A stretch of 64,000 bases of DNA from Evansella caseinilytica. Its GTDB lineage: Bacteria; Bacillota; Bacilli; Bacillales; Salisediminibacteriaceae. The position numbers and the translations under genes are program-made. Shown piece by piece: positions 28,601 through 38,181 of the stretch; the first letter of the stretch is position 1, and each line of letters starts with the position of its first letter. Below the pieces are notes generated by a model, which saw only the letters and a list, made by a program, of their open reading frames with translations, had not been told where the DNA came from and did not search any database. The DNA is taken from contig NZ_FNPI01000004.1 of assembly GCF_900107275.1 (NCBI RefSeq), positions 124,001-188,000 on the forward strand. The letters are read 5' to 3'.

Positions 28601-29157
28601 TCTACCTTGATGTCGTCGTCAGCTTTTCGGAAAAATGGCTCGGGGTCAGGGCGTCGCCGGCAGGGGTGCTGTATTTTCATGTGCATAACCCGCTGCTTCA
28701 GGCGAAGAAAAAGATGACTGTCGAAGAAGTAGAAGAAGAGCTTTTTCAACAGTTTAAAATGAAAGGCCTGCTGGCAGCCAATCCGGAGGTAGCGAGGCTG
28801 ATGGATGACAAGGTAGACGGCGGGATGTCGAAAATCATTCCGGCCGGTTTGAAAAAGAACGGAGAGTTTTATTCCAATTCTTCCGTGATATCGGAACAGG
28901 ATTATGCGGCGCTGAGGAAATTTTTACGAAATAAAGTGGAAGAAATCGGCTTGGCGATCACGGAAGGCAGGATCGATATTACCCCTGTGAAAAACAAACA
29001 GCAAACAGCCTGTACGTTTTGCTCCTACAAATCTTTCTGTCAATTCGATCCGACGTTGGAAACGAATGACTATAATCGGGTGAGCAAGCTGGAAAAGGCG
29101 GAAATTTTGGAACAAATTCGCAAGAAAGGAGAGGGTGAGAATGGAGATCCAGCCTAA
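25645..29157 (+). CDS. addB: AddB subunit of helicase-nuclease AddAB
   Basis: A subunit of the RecBCD-like enzyme that processes double-strand ends and recognises Chi in Bacillus. It has 1170 residues. The N-terminal Walker A is GRSGTGKT (about 8-15). The C-terminal nuclease domain contains RIIDYKSSKKD, and its iron-sulfur staple includes the cysteine of QHCAFS upstream plus CTFCSYKSFC near the end. The start is ATG 25645, after GAGGTGAAAGG; a GTG three codons earlier is inside that site. It heads the operon addB-addA-sbcD-sbcC, as in B. subtilis, and overlaps addA by 17 bp. Confidence 0.97.
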   Translation: MSVTFYIGRSGTGKTYTMLQEIAKELQENPRGKPIIYLVPDQMTFQSEMHFVHSKLQGMTRLQVLSFSRLALRVLQETGGIARYHIQKSGMHMLLRKIVEQEKDNFAIFGRATDTNGFIEQLEQLFSEFKRYDVTPESLNEQEELLQIKAEKKPGELVLQDKMRDMRLIYSRLEQELAGQYVASDDYLNLLSSQIAKSDYLKHANVYIDGFFSFTPLEMKVLENLLLHCSSAVFSLTLDRAYDQQESLNELDLFFETAKTYQQLQAICEQHRLKATVTAFRGTKRFRSQALKHLEQYYDVRPAPVMGKNDGIRLIAAVHRRSEVEGVARQILRLVREESFRFRDMALLLRNMENYADLLETVFTDYRIPFFMDQKRSMLNHPVIEFIRSSLEIIQGHWRYEAVFRCLKTDLLFPLKADVSEMRERVDQLENYVLAYGIQGARWYQAEPWTYRRIRTSADGEWKRTAYEENFEQEINQLRWELTKPLAELEKQLKQDKSVRKRCETLYNFLQACRVPEKLEQMRNTAVENGDLQAAREHDQVWSAVVELLEQMVEMTGEETMPFSMFKAMLESGLESMKFSIIPPALDQVIVADMEHSRLSAVRCAFILGVNDGVIPAKPDEGGIMSEEERDQLQQDGMKLAPGSTRQLLNESFLIYMAQSTPAEQLYLTYPLADDEGRTLQPSIILKRIKDLCPTMTEQLWLQEPTDMAEAEQFQFINGPEKTLSYLTYQLQSWKKGYPVPDFWWDVYNWYCRGETWRTHVKNTLHSLFYTNKAEPLSRKTSAELYGEHLQTSVSRMELYQHCAFSQYANYGLSLKERDTFKLEAPDVGTLFHAALKELAELLRKQGRDFSNLSNEECDVLAKQIVHDLAPKIQREILLSSNRYHYIKQKLEEVVARASKVLSEQARFSGFSPVGLEVSFGPNQELPPLQFKLENGCTMELVGRIDRVDRSEGDNGVYLRIIDYKSSKKDVRLNDVYYGLALQMLIYLDVVVSFSEKWLGVRASPAGVLYFHVHNPLLQAKKKMTVEEVEEELFQQFKMKGLLAANPEVARLMDDKVDGGMSKIIPAGLKKNGEFYSNSSVISEQDYAALRKFLRNKVEEIGLAITEGRIDITPVKNKQQTACTFCSYKSFCQFDPTLETNDYNRVSKLEKAEILEQIRKKGEGENGDPA

Positions 29158-32100
29158 ACCGGAAGGAGCTACGTGGACGGATGATCAATGGAAAGCCATC
29201 GATGCCGCAGGCAACAATATATTAGTGGCGGCAGCGGCGGGCAGCGGAAAAACAGCGGTCCTCGTTGAAAGAATCATTCGAAAAATCGTGTCGGCAGACA
29301 ATCCTGTCGATGTGGACCGGCTTCTCATCGTCACATTTACGAATGCAGCAGCGGCAGAAATGAAGAACCGGATTGGCGAGGCGATTGAAAAGGAACTGAA
29401 AAACAATCCGTCGTCGCTTCATTTGCGCCGCCAGCTGTTATTGCTGAACAGGGCGAATATCTCGACGCTTCATGCTTTTTGCATGAAAGTCATCCGGCAG
29501 TACTATTATGAGGTGCAGGTGGATCCTAACTTTCGCATACTGGATGACACCGAAGGAGAATTAATTCGCGAGGAAATCGTCGATGAGCTTTTTGAAGAGG
29601 AATATGGAAAAGAAAATAATCAGGCGTTTTTTGACGTGGTGGACAAGTACAGCGGTGACAGAAGCGACGACGCACTCCGCACGCTGCTCCGGCGGCTGTA
29701 CGACTTCTCCCGCTCCCATCCTGCACCTGCCTTATGGCTTGACAGCATTGCCGATACATATGACATCAGCGATGCAGAAAAGCTGGAACAATTGCCGTGG
29801 ACGGCGGATTTATTGCGTGACGTCAGGCTGCAGCTGGCAGGCGCCTTGTCCTGGCTGGAAAAAGCTTTGGCAGCGACGAAGGAGCCGGGGGGACCTGCGA
29901 AATACGGGGAAAATCTTGACGAAGATATCGATTATGTCCGGCGGTTGACCGAAGCGAACGAATGGAAGGAGCTTTACCAGGCCTTTCAAACAGGAGGATT
30001 TGGCCGCTTAAAAACGATTTCTAAAAAAGAGCCTGTGGATGAAGGGCTGAAAGAGCGGGTGAAAAGCCTGCGGGAACAGGCAAAAAAACAGGTGGAAACG
30101 ATCCGGACGGAGCTGTTTAATAAAGAGCCGGAACTATTTCTCGAAGAAGTCAAGGAGATGGCGCCGACCGTATCGACGATCGTCCGGCTGGTAAACGAGT
30201 TTTCCTCCAGGTACTGGTCGGCAAAGCTGGAGAAAGCCGCTGTTGATTTCAATGACCTCGAACATTTATGTCTGACGATTTTAGGATCAATGGACGGCAC
30301 AACAAAGCAATGGGGGCCGAGCCGCGCGGCGAAAGAATTTCAGGAGCATTTTGCGGAAGTGCTGGTGGACGAGTATCAGGATACAAACCTCGTTCAGGAA
30401 ACGATTTTGTCCTTGTTAACGAAGGGGAACAACCGCTTTATGGTCGGTGATGTCAAGCAAAGCATCTACCGCTTCCGCCTCGCGGAACCGTCGCTGTTTT
30501 TAACGAAGTATAAAACGTACCGGAAGGCAGGAGAAGGAGCAGGCTGGCGGATCGATCTTGCGAAAAACTTCCGCAGTCGCTCTGAAATTCTTGATGCAAC
30601 GAACTTTATTTTTCGCCAGATTATGGACGAGGCTGTCGGTGAAATAGTGTATGATACGGATGCCGAATTAAAGCTCGGAAATCTCGATTACCCGGAACAG
30701 GAAGAGATGGAGGCCGTCGTTGCGGTAATCAATAAAGGAACGCCGCTTCAGATACAGGAGCCGGGAGATGAGCAGACGGGGCTGGAAGAGGATCTGGAAA
30801 CATCGCAGCTGGAGGCCCGGTATCTCATTCAGGAAATCAAAAAGCTGATTAACGCCAAACATCCTGTCTACGATAAAAAATTAAAAGTACTCCGGCCGAT
30901 AACCTATAGGGATATTGTGATCTTGATGAGATCGATGCCGTGGGCGGCGACGATCATGGATGAATGCAAGCAGGAGGGAATACCGGTTTACGCGGATCTG
31001 TCCACCGGTTACTTTGAAGCGGTGGAAATTCAAGTGATGATGTCGCTGCTGAAGGCGATTGACAATCCATATCAGGATATCCCGATCGCTGCTGTCCTGC
31101 GTTCGCCGCTGTATCGCTTTGATGAACAGCAACTGGCGCATATACGGATCATGGATCGCCATGGTTCCTACTATGAAGCATTGAAAACAACAGCGGAAGC
31201 TTCCCCTGATGAGCAGATCCGTGAAAAGGTAAAAGATTTTTTGCGAAAGCTTGCTAAATGGCGGACAAAAGCAAGGTCGGGAGCATTGTCTGAATTGATC
31301 TGGGAACTGTACCGCGAGACCGGGTATTTTGACTACGTTGGCGGTCTGTCCGGCGGAAAACAGCGTCAGGCGAATTTGCGGGCGTTTTATGACCGGGCGA
31401 GAGCATACGAATCCACGTCGTTCCGCGGTTTGTTCCGGTTTTTGCGCTTTGTCGAAAGAATGCAGGAGCGGGGCGATGACCTCGGAACGGCAAGAGCCCT
31501 CGGAGAACAGGAAGATGTCGTTCGGATCATGACAATTCATAAAAGTAAAGGGCTTGAGTTTCCCGTCGTGTTTGTCGCCGGAGCAAACAAACGGTTTAAC
31601 ACGCAGGATCTTTATGGATCTTACCTGCTTCATAAGGATCTCGGCTTCGGCTCGAAATACATCGATCCAAAGCTCAGGGTTGCGTATCCGTCCCTGCCGC
31701 AGCTGGCGATAAAAAAGCGGATGCAGTTGGAAGCGCTGGCGGAAGAAATGCGGGTGTTATATGTCGCCTTGACCAGGGCAAAGGAAAAAATTTATTTGGT
31801 CGGAACAGTCAACGAAGCGGACAAGACGCTGGAAAAATGGCAGGAATTCCGCTCGGAACCTCAGTGGCTCCTGCCTGCCGTGGACCGGCAAAAGGGGACG
31901 TCCTATTTCGACTGGATCGGCCCCGCAGTTTTCCGGCACCGCTCATCGGAATGGCTGGGTGAAAACGGGACATCGTTCCGGTTCGCTGCCGTAAAAAACG
32001 ATCCGTCCAAATGGAAGCTGCAAATTGTAGAGCGGGAAACGCTGCAGGAGGAAGAAAAAGCAGCGCAGGTGAAAGAAGAAGAGCTGGAATTATGTATCCG

Positions 32101-32872
32101 GGAGCTGCGCCCGGTCCCGATATCATCGGATAAACAGCAGGCGGTAAAACAACGGCTGGAGTGGGTTTATCCATTCATGGATGCCACCGTTCACCGCTCC
32201 AAGCAAACGGTGAGCGAGCTGAAGCGGGAAATGACGGATGAATACAGCGAAAAGCTGTTCCACGCCGGCTTTCACTCGGCATCTGCGGATCGACCGAAAT
32301 TTTTGCAGGAAACATCGCTGACAGCAGCGGAACAAGGAACGATACTGCATACGGTGATGCAGCATGTAGCATTGACCGACGCGCCGACAAAAGAAAGCAT
32401 CTTGCGAAAAATCGATTTGATGGTGGAAAACGAGCTGCTGCTGAAAGAGCAGGCGGAAGCCGTCGATACAGACAGTATTGTCAGGTTTTTCAGTTCCAAT
32501 CTTGGCGAACGCCTGCTGAAGGCAAGGTGGGTGGAACGGGAAGTTCCGTTCAGCTTGGCGGTCGCCGCCTCAACGGCATATGCCAGCTGGGGGCAGGCGG
32601 AAGAGGAAACCGCCCTTGTACAAGGGGTTATTGACTGTGTTTTTGCAGATGAAACAGGGCGCATCGTCCTGCTTGATTACAAAACCGATGCGATTGCGGG
32701 AAGATTTCCCGGAGGCTTTGAAGAAGCAAAATCGGTGATGAAAGAGCGCTATGAAATTCAATTGCAGCTGTATTTACAGGCGCTGGAAACGATATGGAAG
32801 CAACCGGTGCAAGAAGCCCATCTCTATTTTTTCGACGGCGGGCATGTCTTGACAATGAAGGATGGTGAGTGA
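29141..32872 (+). CDS. addA: AddA subunit of helicase-nuclease AddAB
   Basis: A UvrD-type 3'-5' helicase with a C-terminal RecB-family nuclease; 1243 residues. Walker A AAAAGSGKTAVL lies near residues 31-42, the helicase motif VDEYQDTN near 413, the Chi/ATPase region TIHKSKGLEFPVVF near 800, and the nuclease motif LLDYKTD near 1180. The start is ATG 29141, preceded by GGAGAGGGTGAG; a GTG two codons earlier is possible. It is coupled to addB (17-bp overlap) and sbcD (4-bp overlap). Confidence 0.97.
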   Translation: MEIQPKPEGATWTDDQWKAIDAAGNNILVAAAAGSGKTAVLVERIIRKIVSADNPVDVDRLLIVTFTNAAAAEMKNRIGEAIEKELKNNPSSLHLRRQLLLLNRANISTLHAFCMKVIRQYYYEVQVDPNFRILDDTEGELIREEIVDELFEEEYGKENNQAFFDVVDKYSGDRSDDALRTLLRRLYDFSRSHPAPALWLDSIADTYDISDAEKLEQLPWTADLLRDVRLQLAGALSWLEKALAATKEPGGPAKYGENLDEDIDYVRRLTEANEWKELYQAFQTGGFGRLKTISKKEPVDEGLKERVKSLREQAKKQVETIRTELFNKEPELFLEEVKEMAPTVSTIVRLVNEFSSRYWSAKLEKAAVDFNDLEHLCLTILGSMDGTTKQWGPSRAAKEFQEHFAEVLVDEYQDTNLVQETILSLLTKGNNRFMVGDVKQSIYRFRLAEPSLFLTKYKTYRKAGEGAGWRIDLAKNFRSRSEILDATNFIFRQIMDEAVGEIVYDTDAELKLGNLDYPEQEEMEAVVAVINKGTPLQIQEPGDEQTGLEEDLETSQLEARYLIQEIKKLINAKHPVYDKKLKVLRPITYRDIVILMRSMPWAATIMDECKQEGIPVYADLSTGYFEAVEIQVMMSLLKAIDNPYQDIPIAAVLRSPLYRFDEQQLAHIRIMDRHGSYYEALKTTAEASPDEQIREKVKDFLRKLAKWRTKARSGALSELIWELYRETGYFDYVGGLSGGKQRQANLRAFYDRARAYESTSFRGLFRFLRFVERMQERGDDLGTARALGEQEDVVRIMTIHKSKGLEFPVVFVAGANKRFNTQDLYGSYLLHKDLGFGSKYIDPKLRVAYPSLPQLAIKKRMQLEALAEEMRVLYVALTRAKEKIYLVGTVNEADKTLEKWQEFRSEPQWLLPAVDRQKGTSYFDWIGPAVFRHRSSEWLGENGTSFRFAAVKNDPSKWKLQIVERETLQEEEKAAQVKEEELELCIRELRPVPISSDKQQAVKQRLEWVYPFMDATVHRSKQTVSELKREMTDEYSEKLFHAGFHSASADRPKFLQETSLTAAEQGTILHTVMQHVALTDAPTKESILRKIDLMVENELLLKEQAEAVDTDSIVRFFSSNLGERLLKARWVEREVPFSLAVAASTAYASWGQAEEETALVQGVIDCVFADETGRIVLLDYKTDAIAGRFPGGFEEAKSVMKERYEIQLQLYLQALETIWKQPVQEAHLYFFDGGHVLTMKDGE

Positions 32873-34044
32873 GCTTGCGGTTATTGCATACTGCCGATTG
32901 GCATATCGGACGGACGCTGGAAGGCAGAGACCGCCTTCCGGAGCACGAACATTTTTTTGACGAGCTGCAGGAAATTGCCGACAGAGAGAAGGTGGATGCG
33001 GTTCTTATGGCAGGGGATGTATTTGACTCCGTCAACCCGCCGGCCAGAGGAGAAGAGCTGTTTTATGAAAGCATCGCCCGCCTTTCCGACCGCGGCAACC
33101 GACCGCTGATTATCATTGCCGGAAATCATGACCATCCTGACCGACTGGGAGCGGCGCGCTCGCTGATCCGCCAGCAGGGGATAACGATTCTCGGCTATCC
33201 GGCGGCAGAAAGTGTGCGGGTCTATTTACCTGCAAGAAATGAATATCTCAATGTTGCGGCGCTTCCCTATCCTTCCGAATCGCGGTTGAAAGAATTTTTT
33301 GCGGAAGAAAGCGATGAATTAACCCTTCGCGAAGCGTATGACGAGAGAATTAAGGATATTTTCAGAATGCTGACGAAGAACTTTACCGATAATGAAGTCA
33401 ATGTGGCAATGAGCCATCTCTTTACTGCAGGGGGCAGCGGCAGCGAATCGGAGCGCCCGATCGAGGTTGGAGGTGCCTATACCGTCCGGGCGGTAAATCT
33501 TCCGGATAACGTTCAGTATACGGCATTAGGTCATCTGCACCGGCCGCAGGATATCAAGCGGGCGCCGAAGCCGGCGCGTTATGCTGGCTCCCCGTTAGCG
33601 TTAAGCTTTTCAGAAGCCGGTTATACGAAGTCAGTGACGATCGTCGATGTGGAGCCGGGAAAAGCGCCGCTGATGGAAGAGGTGCCGTTGCGCTCAGGAA
33701 AGCCACTCGTGCGCTGGAATGCAGAGCATGGTTTGCAGCAAGTATTTCAATGGATGGAGGAGAAAAAAGACCGCAATGCCTGGATTGAGCTGGAAGTGCA
33801 TCTTGAACACACGCCTTCCATGGAACAAATTCATCATATGAAAAAGGAATATCCAGGCTTGCTGACCATCCGCCCGATATTCCAGGAAGAAACGACGTCC
33901 GCCGGGCAGACGGAACGAAATGTTTCCATTGACGAGATGTTTAAACGATTTTATGAGCGCCAAACCGGCGGAGCCGTTCCGGAAGAGGAATTGGTTTCGT
34001 TATTCCTGGAGCTTGTCAATGAAGAGGAGGGGGTTGAGCGATGA
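32869..34044 (+). CDS. sbcD: SbcD nuclease subunit
   Basis: A Mre11-type metallophosphoesterase; with SbcC it cleaves hairpins and protein-blocked DNA ends. It has 391 residues. The motifs are HTADWHIGRTLEGRD (I), AGDVFDS (II), AGNHDHPDR (III) and TALGHLHRPQ. The start is GTG 32869, six bases after AAGGA; a TTG at 32875 (MRLLHTADWHIG) would match the B. subtilis start equally well. It overlaps addA and sbcC by 4 bp each. Confidence 0.96.
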   Translation: MSLRLLHTADWHIGRTLEGRDRLPEHEHFFDELQEIADREKVDAVLMAGDVFDSVNPPARGEELFYESIARLSDRGNRPLIIIAGNHDHPDRLGAARSLIRQQGITILGYPAAESVRVYLPARNEYLNVAALPYPSESRLKEFFAEESDELTLREAYDERIKDIFRMLTKNFTDNEVNVAMSHLFTAGGSGSESERPIEVGGAYTVRAVNLPDNVQYTALGHLHRPQDIKRAPKPARYAGSPLALSFSEAGYTKSVTIVDVEPGKAPLMEEVPLRSGKPLVRWNAEHGLQQVFQWMEEKKDRNAWIELEVHLEHTPSMEQIHHMKKEYPGLLTIRPIFQEETTSAGQTERNVSIDEMFKRFYERQTGGAVPEEELVSLFLELVNEEEGVER

Positions 34045-37000
34045 AACCGATCGAGTTGTCCCTGAAAGGACTTCACAGTTTCAGAGAAAAGCAGACGGTA
34101 AATTTCGCTGCCCTTTGCGAAGGCGGAGTTTTTGGCATTTTTGGTCCCACTGGCAGCGGCAAATCCTCGCTGCTCGATGCAATGACCCTCGCGCTTTACG
34201 GGAAGGTGGAGCGGGCTAGCAATAATACAAACGGAATTATCAATCATGCCGAAGATACGCTGGCCGTCTCCTTTTCCTTTCAGCTTGGTCACGGGGAGCG
34301 GGGAAAGTGTTATATTGTGGAGCGGACGTTCAAACGAAGCGGTGAAACGACAATCAAAACAGCGGTCTCCCGGTTCATCGATATTACCGCCGCTCCGGTC
34401 GTCCTTGCCGACAAAGCCGGCGAGGTGACGAAAGCAGTGGAAAATTTGCTTGGGCTTTCCATCGATGACTTCACCCGTGCGGTTGTTCTTCCTCAAGGAA
34501 AGTTTTCCGAGTTTCTCTCTTTGAAGGGTACCGAGCGGAGACAGATGCTGCAGCGCCTGTTTCATTTAGAAAAATACGGCGACGAGCTGCTGAGCAAACT
34601 GAAAAGCCGTCTGACAACGGTGAAACACGAGAAAGAGCTGGCGGAAAAAGAGCAGCTCGGCTTAGGGGAAGCCTCGCAGGAAGCTTTGCGCCAGGCGGAA
34701 GACAGTCTTGCCACCATTACCAAGAAATTGGAGGCGGCAAAGCGGCGTCACGAAGAACTGGAGCAGCAGCTGGAAACGACAAAAACGCTTCGTACATGGC
34801 AACGGGAAAAGGAAGCTGCTGCGAAGCGCCTTCGTGAATTGGAAGCAAAAGCGGAAGAAATTCGTAATCTGAAAGCACAGTTGCAACGGGCGAAGGAGGC
34901 AGCGGTGCTATTGCCGTTCGCCAGAGAGCTGGAAGAAAGTGAACGTGCCGTAAAACAGTGGACGACAGAGGTGGAAACCCTCGCCGCCATGCTAGAAGGT
35001 ATTCGCGAGACGGTACAAGCCGCAGAAGAGCAGCAACTGACCGCCAAGCGGAAAAAAGAAGCAGAGGAAGCGCCACTAAGGTTAAAACTGGAAGAGCTGA
35101 AAACAATCAAGCGGGAGCAACAGGAAGCCAGGAAGGAAGAGCAGGCGATCGCCGCGTTGGAAAACGACCTTCATTCCCTGGAGGAACAGCTTGGAAACGC
35201 GGAAAAGGAAAAACAAAAAGCCCTAACAGAACAACGGCGCTACGAAGCCGGTCAAAACGAGTTGAAAAGCAAGCTGCAGACGTTGCACGTGGCACCGGAT
35301 TTCAGGAAAACCGTTTATGCGGCAGTGGAGGCAAAGCAAAAGGTCACACAGCATAGCAGCCAAGCCGGCGACATCCGGAAGCAACTGCAGGAAATACGGC
35401 AAAAAAACAGGGAAGCCGAAGCAGAGGCAGCGGCGAAAGCCGAGCTTCTTGAACAGCAAAAATTGCAGCTGAAGGAACGGTTTAACCAGCTTTTTCATTG
35501 GTATGACCGGCTTTCCGAGGAAGAGCGGGAACTGCAGGCGTTTATCCGGGTGTTGAAGGAAAAACAGCAAGAAGCGGAAAAACAGCAGCAGTTGAATATG
35601 GCACATGAATTAAGGGAAGCACTGAGGGATGGAGAGCCGTGCCCTGTTTGCGGATCGACGAGTCATCCACATTCGTTTACAGGACAAGAGAATTCGGAGC
35701 GGGAACAACCGGTGTCTTTCTGGATCAACGAAACGGTGGATGAAGCCCAAGCAATGGAGCGGGAAATCGACAAAGGGAAATGGACCCTCAATGACCACTC
35801 CGCAAAGTTGAAAGAGTTCATCTGTGAAGACACGGAAGAAATAGCGGTTACAACTGCGGATGTTGAGGAACAGCTTCCGAAGGTGCTTCCATTAAATAGC
35901 AAGGAAGGATTACAATCGTATTGGGACAGCAGGAAACAGAAAACAGCAAAGGAATTGGAAGCTGTTTATCATATCGTTAAAAAAATCACTGTGGAAGCAG
36001 AGCAGTTTTACCTGTTCAAAGATGAATGGAAAGCATCTTCCCATGCTTTAAACGGTTGGAAGGAACGACTGGATGAAGGGGAGCGAAGCCTTGAGGCTGC
36101 TGAAGCTGCCGCCGGTCAGGCTGCGGAAGAATGGCGCCGGCGCTTTCCGGAGCTCCCGTTTGATACTGTGGGGCAGCTGTGGCAGGAGATTCAGGAGAAA
36201 GAAGAGCAGGCAGTGGTTCTTCGGGACCGGATTGAAAAAAGTGTCCCGTTTATTGAAGAAAGGCAAAAGCAAGCGGAGGCATGCACCGAAGCGATTCATC
36301 GTCTTTCCATGGAGAAAACATCGCTTTCAGCGGAACTTCAGCACCGCCGACGGGAGCTGGAAAACAAACAGCAGCGCATCGCTCTCGCTATCGGAACTGA
36401 CGATGTGGAAAAAGTCATCGAACTGTGCGAAGGCGAGCTGAAGGCACTGCTTGGGCAAAATAACAGAGCGGAAGCGGCTTATCAAAAGGCGATGCATGAG
36501 CTGCAGGAGATGGATAAAAAACATGCGGTTGCCCTCGAATCACGAAAGCATGCAGAGGAACGGTTGAACCGCGGCGAAGCAAATTGGGAGCAGCAAATAT
36601 CTGGGACAGCGTTTCAGTCCATCGCGGAAGTAAACAAGGCAGGCATGCCGGCGGAAACGATCCGGGAGAAGGAGGCTTCTATAAACAGCTACGCGGAGGA
36701 AAAAAAACAGCTCACCACCCAGTACGACAAGTATGACGAATTACTTGACGGAAAAACGCTGACTGAAGAGGACTACCAGCAGGCGGTGGAGGCTGTGCAC
36801 TCCTCAAAACTGCTGGCGGAACAGCTTGGCATGGAGCGGGGCGGCGTGCTTTCAATGCTCGATGAGATGAAAAAGAAGGTTGCCAGGTATGAAGAGTTGG
36901 AACAACGCAGAATCGAACTGGAAAATCAATATCAGCAGTTATTGAAGCTTGAACACGTTTTCCGCGGGAAAGCCTTTGTGGAATACATTGCGGAAGAACA

Positions 37001-37439
37001 GCTTATTCAAGTAAGCCGCATCGCATCTGATCGTCTTCACGCCTTAACAAAAGGACGCTATGCCATTGAAGTGGATTCGTCAGGAGGATTTATTATCCGC
37101 GATGATGCGAACGGCGGAGTGAAGAGGCCGGTATCGACGTTATCCGGTGGAGAGACTTTTCTGACATCGCTGGCGCTTGCTTTGTCACTTTCCGCTTCGA
37201 TTCAATTAAAGGGAGAACATCCGCTGGAATTTTTCTTCTTGGATGAAGGTTTTGGAACGCTGGATCAGGAACTTTTGGAAACGGTGATATCGGCGCTGGA
37301 AAAGCTGCGCACCGATGCCTTGTCCGTGGGAATTATCAGTCATGTTCCCGAGCTGCGTGAGCGGCTGCCGAGAAAACTCGTGGTAACACCGGCTGAATCA
37401 GGAGGGCGCGGCAGCAGCGTGGCAATCGAATCGATGTAA
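34041..37439 (+). CDS. sbcC: SbcC ATPase subunit
   Basis: An SMC/Rad50-like ATPase of 1132 residues. Walker A GPTGSGKSS lies near residues 35-43. Two long coiled-coil arms (about 190-500 and 600-960) flank the zinc hook C534-P-V-C537, where dimers join. The C-terminal ABC signature LSGGETFLTSLALALSLS and Walker B FFFLDEGFGTLD are near 1035-1080. It begins at the ATGA overlap with sbcD. A Fra-like gene follows after 21 bp. Confidence 0.97.
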   Translation: MKPIELSLKGLHSFREKQTVNFAALCEGGVFGIFGPTGSGKSSLLDAMTLALYGKVERASNNTNGIINHAEDTLAVSFSFQLGHGERGKCYIVERTFKRSGETTIKTAVSRFIDITAAPVVLADKAGEVTKAVENLLGLSIDDFTRAVVLPQGKFSEFLSLKGTERRQMLQRLFHLEKYGDELLSKLKSRLTTVKHEKELAEKEQLGLGEASQEALRQAEDSLATITKKLEAAKRRHEELEQQLETTKTLRTWQREKEAAAKRLRELEAKAEEIRNLKAQLQRAKEAAVLLPFARELEESERAVKQWTTEVETLAAMLEGIRETVQAAEEQQLTAKRKKEAEEAPLRLKLEELKTIKREQQEARKEEQAIAALENDLHSLEEQLGNAEKEKQKALTEQRRYEAGQNELKSKLQTLHVAPDFRKTVYAAVEAKQKVTQHSSQAGDIRKQLQEIRQKNREAEAEAAAKAELLEQQKLQLKERFNQLFHWYDRLSEEERELQAFIRVLKEKQQEAEKQQQLNMAHELREALRDGEPCPVCGSTSHPHSFTGQENSEREQPVSFWINETVDEAQAMEREIDKGKWTLNDHSAKLKEFICEDTEEIAVTTADVEEQLPKVLPLNSKEGLQSYWDSRKQKTAKELEAVYHIVKKITVEAEQFYLFKDEWKASSHALNGWKERLDEGERSLEAAEAAAGQAAEEWRRRFPELPFDTVGQLWQEIQEKEEQAVVLRDRIEKSVPFIEERQKQAEACTEAIHRLSMEKTSLSAELQHRRRELENKQQRIALAIGTDDVEKVIELCEGELKALLGQNNRAEAAYQKAMHELQEMDKKHAVALESRKHAEERLNRGEANWEQQISGTAFQSIAEVNKAGMPAETIREKEASINSYAEEKKQLTTQYDKYDELLDGKTLTEEDYQQAVEAVHSSKLLAEQLGMERGGVLSMLDEMKKKVARYEELEQRRIELENQYQQLLKLEHVFRGKAFVEYIAEEQLIQVSRIASDRLHALTKGRYAIEVDSSGGFIIRDDANGGVKRPVSTLSGGETFLTSLALALSLSASIQLKGEHPLEFFFLDEGFGTLDQELLETVISALEKLRTDALSVGIISHVPELRERLPRKLVVTPAESGGRGSSVAIESM

Positions 37440-37460
37440 TTTATTATGGGAGGGAACAAT

Positions 37461-37832
37461 ATGGAAGTTTTTGCAGAATTTCTAGCACGCATTGAAAATC
37501 CACAACATCGAGCACGAACAGAAGAAGTTTTAGCCTGGATTTCTAAGAAATTCCCACATTTAATACCGGTAATGAAGTGGAATCAGCCGATGTTTTCCGA
37601 TCACGGCACATTTATTATCGGCTTTAGCGTAGCCAAACATCACCTGGCTGTTGCCCCTGAAAGGGCGGGAATTCATCATTTTTCTAATGAGATTGTGGAG
37701 GCTGGCTACGATCACACCAAGGAGCTGATACGTATCCGCTGGGAAAGTCCAGTCGACTTTTCATTACTGGAGAAAATCATCACGTTTAATATTGTCGATA
37801 AAGCAGATTGTACAACTTTTTGGCGAAAATAA
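37461..37832 (+). CDS. fra: Fra/YdhG-type DUF1801 protein
   Basis: A 123-residue DUF1801 protein with the frataxin-like fold. B. subtilis Fra (YdhG) is described as an iron chaperone for Fe-S assembly, and this sequence agrees closely with it as remembered ([51 protein letters not shown]). The start is ATG 37461, after GGGAGGGAAC; an in-frame ATG at 37446 overlaps that site. It is the last gene of the add-sbc operon by spacing; AddB itself carries an Fe-S cluster, which may or may not be relevant. Confidence 0.85.
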   Translation: MEVFAEFLARIENPQHRARTEEVLAWISKKFPHLIPVMKWNQPMFSDHGTFIIGFSVAKHHLAVAPERAGIHHFSNEIVEAGYDHTKELIRIRWESPVDFSLLEKIITFNIVDKADCTTFWRK

Positions 37833-37851
37833 AAAAACAGGATTACAAAAG

Positions 37852-37890
37852 CGTAAAAAAACTCTCATGAAAGCTGTGAGATTTTTTTTA
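37852..37890 (+). terminator. Rho-independent terminator after fra
   Basis: AAAAAA-C-TCTCA pairs with TGAGA-TTTTTT (one bulged C) around a 9-base loop, ending in a run of eight T. Confidence 0.75.
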
Positions 37891-37919
37891 TTTTCTGAGA
37901 AAAAATTAGAAATTAATGG

Positions 37920-37948
37920 TTGCATCCCGTTCATCTCTGTTATATAAT
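37920..37948 (+). promoter_or_regulatory. sigma-A promoter of the zinc-finger-aceB-aceA unit
   Basis: TTGCAT (37920-37925), a 17-bp spacer and TATAAT (37943-37948), 51 bp upstream of the small gene. Confidence 0.75.
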
Positions 37949-37998
37949 ACAAAACATAAGAATAACTGTAGTATAACAATAAGAAGGGAGGAGAGGAA

Positions 37999-38169
37999 AT
38001 GGACTGTCAGATGTGCAACGGTAATGGCGATGTGGAATGCTATAAATGTAGCTCTCACAACGGAGCGTCAATGGGTGGAGAAGATCATTCCGACGGCTTG
38101 TGCGATCACTGTTATGGAACAGGAGTTGTCAGTTGCTATCATTGCTTTGGAAAAGGAAGTCTTGATTAG
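37999..38169 (+). CDS. 56-residue DnaJ-type zinc-finger protein
   Basis: A 56-residue protein beginning MDCQMCNGNGDVECYKC and ending YHCFGKGSLD. Four CxxC pairs (C3/C6, C14/C17, C35/C38, C46/C49), two of them in CxxCxGxG form, match half of a DnaJ cysteine-rich domain and should bind two zinc ions. The ribosome site GGGAGGAGAGG is excellent. It lies between a strong promoter and aceB, whose start follows 12 bp after this stop, so all three should be one transcript. Small proteins of this kind occur in Bacillus (YuiA is similar in style); their role is not known to me. A longer frame over the same DNA (37916-38239) lacks these features. Confidence 0.85.
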   Translation: MDCQMCNGNGDVECYKCSSHNGASMGGEDHSDGLCDHCYGTGVVSCYHCFGKGSLD

Positions 38170-38181
38170 GAGGGAATCAAG

